Positions 1 through 8,833 are shown, counted from the first letter of the stretch. The stretch is 64,000 nucleotides of DNA from Rugamonas aquatica (GCF_009380215.1 NZ_WHUG01000013.1:107941-171940); one strand, 5' to 3'. Translations and numbers: made by a program. Notes: generated by a model not told the origin, from the letters alone.

Positions 1-1
1 G

Positions 2-247
2 CAGCAACTGGCGCTGTCCTGGCTCAGCCAGGAAGGCCGATGGCCGCTCTACCTGATGGCCTGCGTGGCGCTGGCCAGCGTGGTGTACCGTTCCATCGAC
101 GCCACCAACGCCTACCTGGCCAACTACACCGTGGTGCCGCTGGTCGTCATCGCCTACCAGGGCATCAACTTCCATCACTACATCGTCGACTCGATCATCT
201 GGAAGCTGCGCAAGCGCGATGTGCAGAGCGCATTGAAGATAGGCTGA
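2..247 (+). CDS. C-terminal part of a membrane protein, start outside window
   Basis: Open frame entering from the left edge and ending at TGA 245-247; 81 residues are visible. It shows one clear hydrophobic stretch (around LMACVALASVVY, then VVPLVVIAYQGI) and a polar C-terminus with an HHY-x-VDS-x-IWKLRKR sequence. The first ATG in this frame (56) lies inside the hydrophobic segment, so it is not the real start. I do not recognise the family with confidence. The stop is 2 bases before the ATG of the acyltransferase that follows, so the two are probably cotranscribed and may act on the same lipid or envelope glycan, which is inference only. Confidence 0.6.
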   Translation, partial: QQLALSWLSQEGRWPLYLMACVALASVVYRSIDATNAYLANYTVVPLVVIAYQGINFHHYIVDSIIWKLRKRDVQSALKIG

Positions 248-249
248 CC

Positions 250-1410
250 ATGCCCGTCTCCGAGCGCAAGGGACTGGCCGGCAATCCCGGGCGCTATCCG
301 GTGCTCGATGCGCTGCGCGCGGTGGCGATCCTGCTGGTGCTGGCGCGGCATTGGGCGGTGGCGTCGCAGAGCGCTTTCGGCATCGTGCCCGGCGGCCCGC
401 TGGCGGTGCTGTCGCTCAATGGCTGGCTGGGTGTGGACCTGTTCTTTGTGCTGAGCGGATTTTTGATCGGCACGCATTTCGCCGGTCCGCAGGCGCCGCC
501 GTTCAGCCGCGCCGCCGTGCTGGACTTCTACCGGCGGCGCGCGTTCCGCACGCTGCCGCTGTACTGGGGCGTCATCCTGCTGTGCTGGCTGAGCGCGCCG
601 TGGCAGCCGGGCGCCGCGTTCACCAGCCTGTCCTTCATCACCCATCTGCTGTTCATGCAGGATTATCTCGGCTCGGACGTGATCGTCACGCTGTGGTCGC
701 TGGCGGTGGAGGAGAAGTTTTATCTGACCGCGCCGTTGCTGCTGTTCCTGCTGCTGCGGCTGCGTACCGGCATCGCCTGCGTGCTGCTGGCGGCGGCCAT
801 GGTGCTGCTGTGCTGGTCGATGCAGGCCGATGCGGCGGGCGTTGCGCCGGGCGATTACGCGACCTTCTTCTGGTCGGTGCGCGCGCCCTTCCACCATGCC
901 GCGCTGGGCATCCTGGCCGGCGTGCTGGTCGCCGTGCAGCACAGCGCATCCAGCACGCGCAAGGCGCCGCGTCCGCTGTTCCTGGCGCTGGCCGCGCTGC
1001 CGCTGGTGCTGCTCATGTGGCGCGATTGGCAGGGGCATGGGGACTGGCAGGCGGTCTGCAGGATCATCGCGCTGTCGTCCTGCCTGTTTGCGCTGCTGGT
1101 GCGCTGCGGCCTGGCCGTCAATCGCCAACATGCGGCGTTCGGCGCGGCGCGGCCGTTGCGTTACATCGCCAGGCTGTCGTATGCGCTGTATCTGGTGCAC
1201 TACCCGCTGATCGAACCGGCCATGCAGCTGTGCCGGGCGCTGTCGGCCAGCTTGCAGCAGACTGCGCCGGCAATGGCCAGCCTGCTGTTCCTGGCGATCT
1301 ACGGCGTCGTGTCCTGGGCCGCCGCGTGGCTGTTGCACGTGGCGTTGGAACGGCCCTTCCTGCTGCTGCGCGACCGGCAGCGCGCTAACGAACAGCCGGT
1401 CGCTATCTGA
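250..1410 (+). CDS. Acyltransferase family 3 (OafA/YrhL-type) integral membrane O-acyltransferase
   Basis: 386 residues from ATG 250. The frame is open further upstream, but that part overlaps the preceding gene and lacks the family fold. Family hallmarks: R23-X10-H34 in the first membrane segment (LRAVAILLVLARHW), followed by WLGVDLFFVLSGFLIG, a basic FYRRRAFRTLPLYW stretch and SLAVEEKFYL. About ten hydrophobic segments follow to the C-terminus, where LSYALYLVHYPLIE is also typical. Family members transfer acetyl or other acyl groups to cell-surface polysaccharide, LPS or lipids at the inner membrane; the substrate here cannot be read from sequence. It ends 1 base before the convergent stop of the MFS gene, with no terminator-like hairpin between them. 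Confidence 0.88.
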   Translation: MPVSERKGLAGNPGRYPVLDALRAVAILLVLARHWAVASQSAFGIVPGGPLAVLSLNGWLGVDLFFVLSGFLIGTHFAGPQAPPFSRAAVLDFYRRRAFRTLPLYWGVILLCWLSAPWQPGAAFTSLSFITHLLFMQDYLGSDVIVTLWSLAVEEKFYLTAPLLLFLLLRLRTGIACVLLAAAMVLLCWSMQADAAGVAPGDYATFFWSVRAPFHHAALGILAGVLVAVQHSASSTRKAPRPLFLALAALPLVLLMWRDWQGHGDWQAVCRIIALSSCLFALLVRCGLAVNRQHAAFGAARPLRYIARLSYALYLVHYPLIEPAMQLCRALSASLQQTAPAMASLLFLAIYGVVSWAAAWLLHVALERPFLLLRDRQRANEQPVAI

Positions 1411-1411
1411 C

Positions 1412-2740
1412 TCAGACGGTGTCGGTCTGGTCTTTGACGAACAGCGCCGTAATCATGCCGACCACGCTGATGGCGATGACATAGTAGGCTGGCGCCAGCG
1501 GATTATTCTTCAGCATCAACGCCACCACCACCGGCGTCAGGCCGCCGAAGATCGCGTACGACAGGTTGTACGAGAAGGACAGCCCCGAGAACCGCACCTG
1601 CGCCGGGAAGGCCTTGACCAGCACGCAAGGCACGGCGCCGACCACGCCGACGCTGAAGCCGACCAGCGCGTACAAAGGCAGCAGCAAATCGGGACGGACC
1701 TTGATGGTGGTGTAGAAGATGTAGGTGCAGACCGCCAGCAGCAAGGCGCCGCCGAACAAGGTGCTGCGCGCGCCGATGCGGTCGGCCAGCACGCCGGCCA
1801 CCAGGCAGCCGATCGACAGGCACAGCGTCGCCACGGTGTTGGCCACCAGCGAGGTATGCGGATCGAAGCCGTAGATTTTTTGCAGCAGCGTCGGCGTCAT
1901 CAGGATGACCACGACGATGGCGGCCGACAGCATCCACGTCAGCAGCATCGAGATCACGACCGGGCCGCGATGATTGCGCAGCACGGCCTTGAGCGGCATT
2001 TCGGCGGCCAGCGCCTTGCGCTGTTGCAGCTCGGCGAACACCGGCGTTTCATGCAGCCAGCGGCGCAGATACATCGCGCCCAGGCCGAAGATACCGCCCA
2101 GCAGGAACGGCAGGCGCCAGGCGCCGTCGGCCACCTGGTCGGGCGTGAAGGCGGTGTTGATGCCGGTGGCGACCACCGAGCCCAGCAAGATGCCGGCGGT
2201 CAGGCCGGCGGTCAGCGTGCCGCAGGCATAGCCGATGTGGCGGGCCGGCACGTGTTCCGATACGAACACCCACGCGCCCGGCACTTCGCCGCCCACCGCC
2301 GCGCCCTGCATCACGCGCAGCAGCAACAGCAGCACAGGCGCGGCCAGGCCGATGCTGGCGTAGGTAGGCAGCATCCCCATCAGCAAGGTCGGCACGGCCA
2401 TCAGCAGGATGGACATGGTGAACATTTTTTTCCGCCCCAGCAGATCGCCGAAGTGGGCCATGACGATGCCGCCCAGCGGACGCACCACATAGCCGGCGGC
2501 GAAGATACCGAAGGTCTGCAAGACCCGCAGCCAGTCCGGCATCGATGGCGGGAAGAACAGCTTGCCGAGCACGGCGGTGAAGAACACAAAAATAACGAAG
2601 TCGTAGAACTCCAGGGCGCCGCCCAGGGCCGACAATGACAGGGTCTTGTAATCCTGCCGGGTGAGCGCGCGCGCCGGTGCGGCGTGGGCTTCCTTCCTGG
2701 CGTTCGGGGCCACTGCGGTTGCGCTATCTTCTATGTGCAT
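1412..2740 (-). CDS. MFS transporter, metabolite:H+ symporter (MHS, ProP/ShiA-like) family
   Basis: 442 residues with 12 predicted membrane segments. MHS signatures: GGALEFYDFVIFVFF in the first helix, the loop 2-3 motif FGDLLGRKKMFT, VRPLGGIVMAHFGD, and RVMQGAAVGGEVPGAWVFVSEH around helices 4-5. MHS proteins import compatible solutes, dicarboxylates, shikimate or alpha-ketoglutarate with protons; the substrate is not assignable. The ATG at 2740 is preceded by a GAGACGA stretch that can serve as ribosome binding site. The gene diverges from the DUF885 gene across about 145 bases and converges on the acyltransferase. It has no catabolic partner beside it. Confidence 0.88.
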   Translation of the reverse strand: MHIEDSATAVAPNARKEAHAAPARALTRQDYKTLSLSALGGALEFYDFVIFVFFTAVLGKLFFPPSMPDWLRVLQTFGIFAAGYVVRPLGGIVMAHFGDLLGRKKMFTMSILLMAVPTLLMGMLPTYASIGLAAPVLLLLLRVMQGAAVGGEVPGAWVFVSEHVPARHIGYACGTLTAGLTAGILLGSVVATGINTAFTPDQVADGAWRLPFLLGGIFGLGAMYLRRWLHETPVFAELQQRKALAAEMPLKAVLRNHRGPVVISMLLTWMLSAAIVVVILMTPTLLQKIYGFDPHTSLVANTVATLCLSIGCLVAGVLADRIGARSTLFGGALLLAVCTYIFYTTIKVRPDLLLPLYALVGFSVGVVGAVPCVLVKAFPAQVRFSGLSFSYNLSYAIFGGLTPVVVALMLKNNPLAPAYYVIAISVVGMITALFVKDQTDTV

Positions 2741-2884
2741 ATATTCGTCTCGCTTTTTGTCTCGTTTTTATGGGTGTGCCGGTTCGCGGCAACCATAGAA
2801 TACGCAATTTTTCCCGCGATGAGTAAACCTGATCGACAAATGCTAGACTGCTGGGCGCAAATCATCTCAACTTCGAGGACACCC

Positions 2885-4711
2885 ATGCCAACTGCCCGCC
2901 CGCTCGCCGCGCTGACCACTTCCGCCCTGATTGCCGCTTTGCTGATCGGAGCACCACCGGCGCAGGCCGCCGCAAAACCGGCCCACACGCAGCAGGCCGG
3001 ACAGGCACAGAAGCAGCTGGCGAAGCTGGCCGCCGCCTTCCACACGGCGCGCTGCAAGTTCGACCCGTTGCTGTTCGCCACCGCCAACGGCGACGGCCGC
3101 TACGATGACCAGCTCGGCCTGAGCATTTCGCCCAAGGTGCGCGCGCAGCAGTTCACGCTGTACCGCCAGATGCAGAAGCAGCTGATGACGGTGCACCGCG
3201 ACCAGCTCGGCCAGCAGGACCAGCTGACCTACGATCTGCTGTCCTACGAACTGAACAACGCAATGCAGCTGGAGTCCTTCCCGGAACACCTGCTGCCGCT
3301 GAACCAGCTCGACAACGTGCCCAGCACGCTGGCCAACTACGCTGACGGCAACGGTTCGCAGCCGCTGGGCACGGTCAAGCAATACCAGGCTTACCTTAGC
3401 CGTCTGAACCAGCTGCCGGCATGGATAGACCAGGCCATCGCCAACATGAAGCTGGGCATGCGCAGCGGCATCGTGCAGCCGAAGGCGATCACGGTGGCGA
3501 TGCTGCCGCAGTTCCAGAACCTGCGCAGCGCTACGCCGGAAGCGAGCATCTACTACTCGCCGGTGACGCGTTTCCCGGCCGGCTTCTCCGCCGCCGACAA
3601 GCAGAAGCTGACCGCCGCCTACCTGAAGACGGTCGATACGAAAATCGCGCCGGCGCTGAACCGTCTGGTGAGCTTCCTGGAAAATGAATACCTGCCGGCC
3701 AGCCGCGCCAGCACCGGCTGGAGCGCGCTGCCGAACGGCGCCGCCTGGTACGCCGCGCGCATCAAAGACAGCACCAACCTGCCGCTGACGCCGGACGCGG
3801 TGCACGCGCTGGGTTTGAAGGAAGTGGCGCGCATCCAGCAGCAGCTGGCCGCGCTCGGTCCCAAGCTGGGCTACGACGGTCCTGAGAAGCAATTGCCGCA
3901 GTGGGTGGCGGCGCAGGACAAGTTCAAAATCTTCAGCACCGACGAGCAGGTGCTGGACGCTTACCGCGACATCTACGCGACCGTGCAAACCAAGTTGCCG
4001 ACCTACTTCAGCCTGGTCCCGAAAGCCAAGCTGGAGCTGCATCTGGAGCCGGAGCTGACGCGCGCCACCGCGTCCGACCACTACACGCCGTCGGCGGCCG
4101 ATGGTTCGCATCCGGGCGTGTTCTGGCCGGTGGTCAACGATCCGAAGAAATACAGCCGGGTCGACATGGTCAGCCTGTTCCTGCACGAAGGCGTGCCGGG
4201 CCACCACCTGCACGCGGCGCTGTTGAAGGAACTGGACTTGCCGGACTTCCGCAAGTTCAGCACCGAGAATCCAAACAGCGCGGCCTACACCGAAGGCTGG
4301 GCGCTGTACTCGGAAACGCTGGGCCGCGAGATGGGCTTGTATGAAGATCCGGTGGCCTACTACGGCCACCTGAACGCGGAGATGCTGCGCGCGGCGCGGC
4401 TGGTAGTCGACACCGGCATGCACGCTAAAAACTGGAGCCGCGAGCAGGCCATCACCTATCTGGCGGACACGCTGGGCTGGAGCGAGGCGCGCGCCAAGAA
4501 CCAGATCGAGCGCTACATGGTGTGGCCGGCGCAGGCGCTGAGCTACAAGATCGGCTCGCTGAAGATCCTGGAACTGCGGGCGCGCGCGCAGCAGGCGCTG
4601 GGCGACAAGTTCAGCTACCAGAAATTCCATGAGGTCGTGATCGGCGACGGCACGCTGCCGCTGCCTATCCTGGAAGCGCGCGTGGACCGCTGGATCGCCG
4701 CCAGCAAATAA
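2885..4711 (+). CDS. Secreted DUF885 family protein (probable metallo-hydrolase)
   Basis: 608 residues from ATG 2885, chosen because it is preceded by GAGGAC and opens a clean signal peptide (hydrophobic core LTTSALIAALLIGA, cleavage after PPAQA around residue 25). Upstream in-frame ATGs would bury that signal. The DUF885 signature HEGVPGHHLH lies at about residues 434-443 and EGWALYSE about 35 residues later, giving an HE..HH plus downstream E pattern expected of a metal-dependent hydrolase. Length is usual for the family. Substrate unknown. It is followed directly by a long perfect hairpin that separates it from the convergent M20 amidohydrolase. Being a probable envelope or exported peptidase, it may share substrates with that neighbour, which is a guess. 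Confidence 0.85.
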   Translation: MPTARPLAALTTSALIAALLIGAPPAQAAAKPAHTQQAGQAQKQLAKLAAAFHTARCKFDPLLFATANGDGRYDDQLGLSISPKVRAQQFTLYRQMQKQLMTVHRDQLGQQDQLTYDLLSYELNNAMQLESFPEHLLPLNQLDNVPSTLANYADGNGSQPLGTVKQYQAYLSRLNQLPAWIDQAIANMKLGMRSGIVQPKAITVAMLPQFQNLRSATPEASIYYSPVTRFPAGFSAADKQKLTAAYLKTVDTKIAPALNRLVSFLENEYLPASRASTGWSALPNGAAWYAARIKDSTNLPLTPDAVHALGLKEVARIQQQLAALGPKLGYDGPEKQLPQWVAAQDKFKIFSTDEQVLDAYRDIYATVQTKLPTYFSLVPKAKLELHLEPELTRATASDHYTPSAADGSHPGVFWPVVNDPKKYSRVDMVSLFLHEGVPGHHLHAALLKELDLPDFRKFSTENPNSAAYTEGWALYSETLGREMGLYEDPVAYYGHLNAEMLRAARLVVDTGMHAKNWSREQAITYLADTLGWSEARAKNQIERYMVWPAQALSYKIGSLKILELRARAQQALGDKFSYQKFHEVVIGDGTLPLPILEARVDRWIAASK

Positions 4712-4718
4712 ACACTCT

Positions 4719-4802
4719 GGGGTCAAGTCTGACATTTGGACACGTGCTCTGCCGTAGTGATAGCTACGGCAGAGCACGTGTCCAAATGTCAGACTTGACC
4801 CC
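4719..4802. repeat. Perfect 39-bp inverted repeat (hairpin element, copy 1)
   Basis: Arms 4719-4757 and 4764-4802 are exact reverse complements around a 6-base loop TGATAG. The outer part of each arm begins GGGGTCAAGTCTGACATTT. A second copy lies at 6139-6226. This copy sits between the convergent 3' ends of the DUF885 gene and the M20 gene, so it could act as a bidirectional terminator, but neither side has a good T-run. The GGGGTC...GACCCC ends recall REP-type elements mobilised by RAYT (Y1) transposases; that link is inference, as no such transposase is in the window. Confidence 0.95.
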
Positions 4803-4806
4803 GGGT

Positions 4807-6093
4807 TTATTTAAGGATGTTGAGGACGGCCAGCGTCATCGCCTGGGCGGCGGTCTTGATCGACGGTTCCGGCACCGGCGCGTAGTACGGCGAGTGGTTG
4901 AAGGCGATCGGCTTGCCGCCCGGCCTGGCCGCCTCGGCCACCGCTTTCGGATCGTAGACGCCGGTGAAGAAGAACATGCCCGGCACGCCTTCGTTGACGT
5001 AGGCCGAGAAATCTTCGCTGGCCGTCATCGCCGGCATGCGCGCGACGTTGGCGTCGCCGAAGGCTTTTTTCAGCACGCCCTCGGTGCGCTTCACCAGCGC
5101 GTCGCTGTTGTCGATCGCGGCGCCGCCGGTAATCAGCTCCACATCTGGCGCCGGCGCATCCGCCATCGCGGCCGAGGCGTTGGCGACGCGGCGCACGCCG
5201 GCCAGCAGTTTCGCCCGTACTTCCGGGCTGTATGAGCGTATCGTGCCGCGCACGCGCACCGTGTCCGGGATGATGTTGCCGACCGAGCCGCCGTTGATCG
5301 CGCCGATGGTGACGACGCCGAATTCCTTGGGATCTTTTTCGCGGCTGACCACGGTCTGCACGTCCACCACGAAACGGGCGGCGATGGTGATCGGGTCGAG
5401 CGCCTTGTCCGGCGCCGAGCCATGGCCGCCGCGGCCTTTAAAAGTGATTTCAATCGCGTCCGAGTTGGACGACACCGGCCCGCTGTTGTAGCCGATGGTG
5501 CCATAGGCCAGCGGCCAGGTATGCAGCGCGAAGGCGTAGTCCGGCTTCGGGAAGCGCTTGAACAGGCCGTCGTCCAGCATGGCCTTGGCGCCGCTGACGG
5601 TTTCCTCGGCCGGCTGGCCGATGAACATCAGCGTGCCCTTCCACTGCGACTTCAGCGCCACCAGCGCGCGCGCCGCGCCCAGCCAGGCGGTCATGTGGAC
5701 GTCGTGGCCGCAGCTGTGGGCCACCATCGTATCCTTGCCGTCCAACAGCGCGTGCGCCTTGCTGGAATAGGCGTAGCCGGATTTCTCCTCCATCGGCAGG
5801 CCGTCAAGCTCGGTACGCACCAGCACGGTCGGACCGGCGCCGTTCTTGTAGATCGCCACCACCCCGGTCTTGCCGACTTTTTCCGTCACCTCGAAGCCGA
5901 TCGCGCGCATCTCGGCGGCCAGCTTGGCGGCCGTGCGTTCTTCCTGGAAGGCGATCTCGGGATGCGCGTGCAGATCCTTGTAGATCGCATCGAGCTTGGG
6001 ATACATGCCATTGATCTGGCTGGCGACGGCGGACGCATCCTGCGCCTGGGCGGCGTGGATGCACAATAATGCGGCAACTGGAAGCAGCTTCAT
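4807..6093 (-). CDS. Exported M20-family amidohydrolase (IAP/hippurate hydrolase-like)
   Basis: 428 residues from ATG 6093 (MKLLPVAALLCIHAAQAQ), which opens a short signal peptide with AQA cleavage; the frame extends 14 codons further, into the edge of the repeat element, and that extension is rejected. M20D features: HAHPEIAFQEERT near the N-terminus, the metal-binding AHSCGHDVHMTAWLGAAR, GQPAEETVSGAKAML with the catalytic/metal Glu pair, ALHTWP, and the dimerisation region FKGRGGHGSAPDKALDPI. Such enzymes hydrolyse N-acyl or amide-linked amino acids; the signal peptide puts this one in the periplasm or outside. It stands alone as a transcription unit bracketed on both sides by the two long hairpin repeats. 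Confidence 0.9.
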   Translation of the reverse strand: MKLLPVAALLCIHAAQAQDASAVASQINGMYPKLDAIYKDLHAHPEIAFQEERTAAKLAAEMRAIGFEVTEKVGKTGVVAIYKNGAGPTVLVRTELDGLPMEEKSGYAYSSKAHALLDGKDTMVAHSCGHDVHMTAWLGAARALVALKSQWKGTLMFIGQPAEETVSGAKAMLDDGLFKRFPKPDYAFALHTWPLAYGTIGYNSGPVSSNSDAIEITFKGRGGHGSAPDKALDPITIAARFVVDVQTVVSREKDPKEFGVVTIGAINGGSVGNIIPDTVRVRGTIRSYSPEVRAKLLAGVRRVANASAAMADAPAPDVELITGGAAIDNSDALVKRTEGVLKKAFGDANVARMPAMTASEDFSAYVNEGVPGMFFFTGVYDPKAVAEAARPGGKPIAFNHSPYYAPVPEPSIKTAAQAMTLAVLNILK

Positions 6094-6138
6094 CGATGGT
6101 TTCCTGGTCTGGGGATAATCAAACCAGCATACCACCCA

Positions 6139-6226
6139 TTGGGGTCAAGTCTGACATTTGGACACGGTCTCTGCCGTAGCAGCCGCTACGGCAGAGACCG
6201 TGTCCAAATGTCAGACTTGACCCCAA
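6139..6226. repeat. Perfect 42-bp inverted repeat (hairpin element, copy 2)
   Basis: Arms 6139-6180 and 6185-6226 are exact reverse complements around a 4-base loop AGCC. It is the same element as 4719-4802: the outer 26 bases from GGGGTC are the same, then two adjacent bases are swapped (TG in copy 1, GT in copy 2) with the matching change in the opposite arm. It lies between the 3' end of pth and the 5' end of the M20 gene, both on the minus strand, so it would separate those two transcripts. Confidence 0.95.
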
Positions 6227-6229
6227 CGA

Positions 6230-6811
6230 TTAAGCTGTATGCAACTTCATCGTGGCGGCGTCGAACTTGCCTTCGACGATCAGCGGCATCACCAGCAGCG
6301 ACTTGTCGATGGACTGCTCGATCAGTTCCTGGTCTTCGCGGCGCGGGCGGTGCAGCACGAAGTCGGCCACCTGCTGCGCCAGGCTCAGCGTGCGCGGATG
6401 GCCGATGCCCAGGCGCAGGCGCCAGTAATCCTGCGTGCCCAATGCGGCGGTGATGTCCTTCAGGCCGTTGTGGCCGCCCGAGGAGCCGCCCTTTTTCAGG
6501 CGCGCGGTGCCGGGCATCAGGTCCAGCTCGTCGTGCACGACCAGCACTTCGTCCGGCAGGATCTTGAAGAAGCGGCACAGGCCGCCCACCGACTGGCCGG
6601 AGCGGTTCATATACGTCTGCGGTTCCAGCAGATAGACTTCCTGGCCGGCCACCGAGCCCTTGGCCATCAGCGCGTTGTACTTGGTCTCGCGCTGCAGGCG
6701 CGCGCCGATGTCGTTGGCGAGGTTGTCCACCAGCCAGAAGCCGGCGTTGTGACGGGTTTGTTCGTATTCGGGGCCGGGATTGCCGAGGCCGACGATGAGA
6801 CGTATAGGCAT
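6230..6811 (-). CDS. pth: Peptidyl-tRNA hydrolase
   Basis: 193 residues, the usual length. It cleaves the ester bond of peptidyl-tRNA released by drop-off from the ribosome. Conserved: GLGNPGPEYEQTRHNAGF with N11 and catalytic H21, TYMNRSG, VVHDELDLMPG with the active-site Asp, and GGSSGGHNGLKDI. The stop is 4 bases from the inverted repeat at 6139-6226. It lies downstream of rplY on the same strand, but a strong terminator-like hairpin at 6850-6890 separates them, so pth must partly depend on read-through or its own promoter in the short gap. The prs-rplY-pth order is standard in Burkholderiales. Confidence 0.97.
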   Translation of the reverse strand: MPIRLIVGLGNPGPEYEQTRHNAGFWLVDNLANDIGARLQRETKYNALMAKGSVAGQEVYLLEPQTYMNRSGQSVGGLCRFFKILPDEVLVVHDELDLMPGTARLKKGGSSGGHNGLKDITAALGTQDYWRLRLGIGHPRTLSLAQQVADFVLHRPRREDQELIEQSIDKSLLVMPLIVEGKFDAATMKLHTA

Positions 6812-6849
6812 GACGTGTGGTCGAAAAAAGAGAAACGTGATTATCGCTT

Positions 6850-6890
6850 AAAAAACAAAAACCCCCGCCGGCATGTAGCACTGGCGGGGG
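6850..6890 (-). terminator. Rho-independent terminator after rplY
   Basis: On the minus strand CCCCCGCC (6890-6883) pairs with GGCGGGGG (6869-6862) around a 13-base loop and is followed by a T-rich run, TTTTTGTTTTTT (6861-6850). It lies 37 bases past the rplY stop and ahead of pth. Confidence 0.85.
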
Positions 6891-6926
6891 CTTTTTCCTG
6901 CAACCGCCCGAAGGCGGCGTCAGTGA

Positions 6927-7559
6927 TTACTTCTTGGCCTTGGCGGCTGGCTTGGCGTCAGCAGCTGGAGCTTCAGCAGCAGCGGCTTCAGCAGCAACGT
7001 GACCAGCTGGTACCGAAGCGGTAGCGATGGTCAGGTTCGAGCCGTGGGTGACAGCGGTCACGCCAGCTGGCAGAACCAGGTCAGCGATGTGCAGCGAGTG
7101 ACCAACGTCGATGGTCGACAGGTCAACGGTCACGAACTCTGGCAGGTCTTTAGGCAGGCACGAAACTTCGATTTCGTTGGCTACGTGGCTGATGGTGGCG
7201 CCGTGCAGTTTGACTGCTGGGGACACGTCGGCGTTAGCGAAGTGCAGAGCAACTTTCATGTGCACTTTTTTCGAAGCATCAACGCGCTGGAAGTCAGCGT
7301 GCAGAACCAGTTGTTTGTATGCGTGGACTTGGAAGTCGCGCAGCAGAACTTGCTGGGTCACGCCGTCGATTTCCAGATCCAGGATCGACGAGTGGAATAC
7401 TTCTTTTTTCAGCGCGTGGTACAGCGCGTTGTGGTCCAGCGAGATGGTCACTGGCGCTTCGGTACCGCCGTAGATGATGCCTGGGGTTTGGCCCGAATTG
7501 CGCAGGCGGCGGCTCGCTCCGGAACCTTGCAATTCGCGTTTGAATGCAACAACTTTCAT
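6927..7559 (-). CDS. rplY: 50S ribosomal protein L25 (CTC-type, long form)
   Basis: 210 residues from ATG 7559. A GGAG sequence sits 7 bases upstream; an in-frame TTG at 7571 overlaps that ribosome binding site and is rejected. N-terminal 5S rRNA-binding L25 domain (MKVVAFKRELQGSGASRRLR, TPGIIYGG) is followed by the beta-rich TL5/CTC C-terminal domain (ISHVANEIEVSCLPKDLPEF) and a low-complexity Ala/Lys tail ending in KAKK. The long form is common outside the enterics. Lies between prs upstream and pth downstream. Confidence 0.97.
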   Translation of the reverse strand: MKVVAFKRELQGSGASRRLRNSGQTPGIIYGGTEAPVTISLDHNALYHALKKEVFHSSILDLEIDGVTQQVLLRDFQVHAYKQLVLHADFQRVDASKKVHMKVALHFANADVSPAVKLHGATISHVANEIEVSCLPKDLPEFVTVDLSTIDVGHSLHIADLVLPAGVTAVTHGSNLTIATASVPAGHVAAEAAAAEAPAADAKPAAKAKK

Positions 7560-7665
7560 GTGTAACTCCAAAAATAACAGGGCTCGCGCCCCGTGTTATG
7601 AAGCCCCCGCGACCAGGGTGCTTCGAAAATGAGCTGACTGCGCTCATGAAACCGGGAAAAGCAAA

Positions 7666-7696
7666 GGCGCGACAAGCAATTTTTGCTTGTCGCGCC
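7666..7696 (-). terminator. Hairpin downstream of prs, likely terminator or attenuator
   Basis: Perfect 14-bp stem (7666-7679 with 7683-7696) with a 3-base loop. On the minus strand it is followed by TTTGCTTTTCCC. It begins 25 bases past the prs stop and ends about 107 bases before the rplY start. The T-run is interrupted, so partial termination is as likely as full. Confidence 0.65.
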
Positions 7697-7721
7697 GCTA
7701 AAACTAGCTAAACAGTTTATC

Positions 7722-8672
7722 TCAGTCGATAAACAGGGAGATCACGGAATCGCCCTTGATGATGCGTTTGAACGTTTCTGCCAGCAGCGGTGCGCAGGTC
7801 AGTTGACGGATCTTGCCGCAAGCCTTGGCCGAATCGGACAGCGGGATCGTGTCGGTCACAACCAGTTCGTCCAGCGACGAATTGGTGATGCGCTCGATCG
7901 CCGGGCCGGACAGCACCGGGTGCGTGCAATACGCGATAACTTTCTTCGCGCCGCGCTCTTTCAGTACTTCGGCAGCCTTGACCAGCGTACCTGCGGTGTC
8001 GACCATGTCATCCATAATCACGCAGTTACGGCCTTCGACTTCACCGATGATGTTCATCACTTCGGAAACGTTGGCTTTCGGACGACGTTTGTCGATGATG
8101 GCCAGGTCGCAGCCCAGGCGTTTAGCCAGGGCGCGCGCACGTACCACACCGCCGACGTCCGGCGATACCACCAGCAAATCCTGGTAGTTCTTCTTCTGCA
8201 GGTCGCCCAGCAGAATTGGCGAAGCGTAAATATTGTCAACCGGGATGTCGAAGAAGCCCTGGATCTGGTCTGCGTGCAGATCCATGATCAGGACGCGCTC
8301 GACGCCCGCTTCTTCCAGCATGTTCGCGACCACTTTGGCCGAGATCGCAACGCGCGCCGAACGTGGGCGACGGTCTTGACGGGCATAGCCGAAGTAAGGA
8401 ATAGCTGCGGTGATACGGCCAGCGGACGCGCGTTTCAGGGCGTCGACCATCAGGATCAATTCCATCAGGCTGTCGTTGGTTGGAGCACAAGTCGATTGCA
8501 GAACGAAGACGTCTTTACCGCGGACGTTTTCGTTAATCTCAACCATCACTTCGCCGTCCGAGAATTTCGAAACGTTTGCCTTGCCGAGAGGGATGCCGAG
8601 ATTTTTAGCGACCCCTTCTGCCAATGCAGGATTAGCGTTGCCGGTAAAAACCATCAGGTTTTCGAAAGCCAT
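7722..8672 (-). CDS. prs: Ribose-phosphate pyrophosphokinase
   Basis: 316 residues, normal length. It makes PRPP from ribose 5-phosphate and ATP for purine, pyrimidine, His, Trp and NAD synthesis. Visible signatures: FVLQSTCAPTNDSLMELILMVDALKRASA, the flexible loop YARQDRRPRSARVAISAKV, VVSPDVGGVVRARALAKRL, and the PRPP-binding loop VIMDDMVDTAGTL. Upstream lies the tRNA-Gln gene about 160 bases away; no purine-repressor-like operator was recognised in that gap. Confidence 0.97.
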   Translation of the reverse strand: MAFENLMVFTGNANPALAEGVAKNLGIPLGKANVSKFSDGEVMVEINENVRGKDVFVLQSTCAPTNDSLMELILMVDALKRASAGRITAAIPYFGYARQDRRPRSARVAISAKVVANMLEEAGVERVLIMDLHADQIQGFFDIPVDNIYASPILLGDLQKKNYQDLLVVSPDVGGVVRARALAKRLGCDLAIIDKRRPKANVSEVMNIIGEVEGRNCVIMDDMVDTAGTLVKAAEVLKERGAKKVIAYCTHPVLSGPAIERITNSSLDELVVTDTIPLSDSAKACGKIRQLTCAPLLAETFKRIIKGDSVISLFID

Positions 8673-8833
8673 TGGGAGTCCCAGAGATAGTCGATGAAAA
8701 TTTTTGAAAAGTCGCCAGCGGAAGCCGCGCGGCGCTGTACTTAGATCTTAGTTGAATGGCTCGCTCTGGGCTGAGCCATCTTTGCTCTACCTGGCCGGAG
8801 ACTTGCGCCTCGACGGGTCCAGATACAAACGAA

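Noticed and set aside
4744..5235. Short open frames starting inside the two hairpin repeats
   Set aside because: Frames around 4744 and 6139 share the peptide RVQMSDLTP only because the DNA repeat is shared; they run antisense through real genes.
4719..6226. Insertion sequence with the M20 gene as passenger
   Set aside because: No transposase, no terminal direct duplications, and each end is itself a complete hairpin; retained only as a repeat finding.
8673..8833. Possible riboswitch or purine-regulated leader before prs
   Set aside because: No conserved aptamer pairing or PurR-like operator could be found in this 160-base gap.
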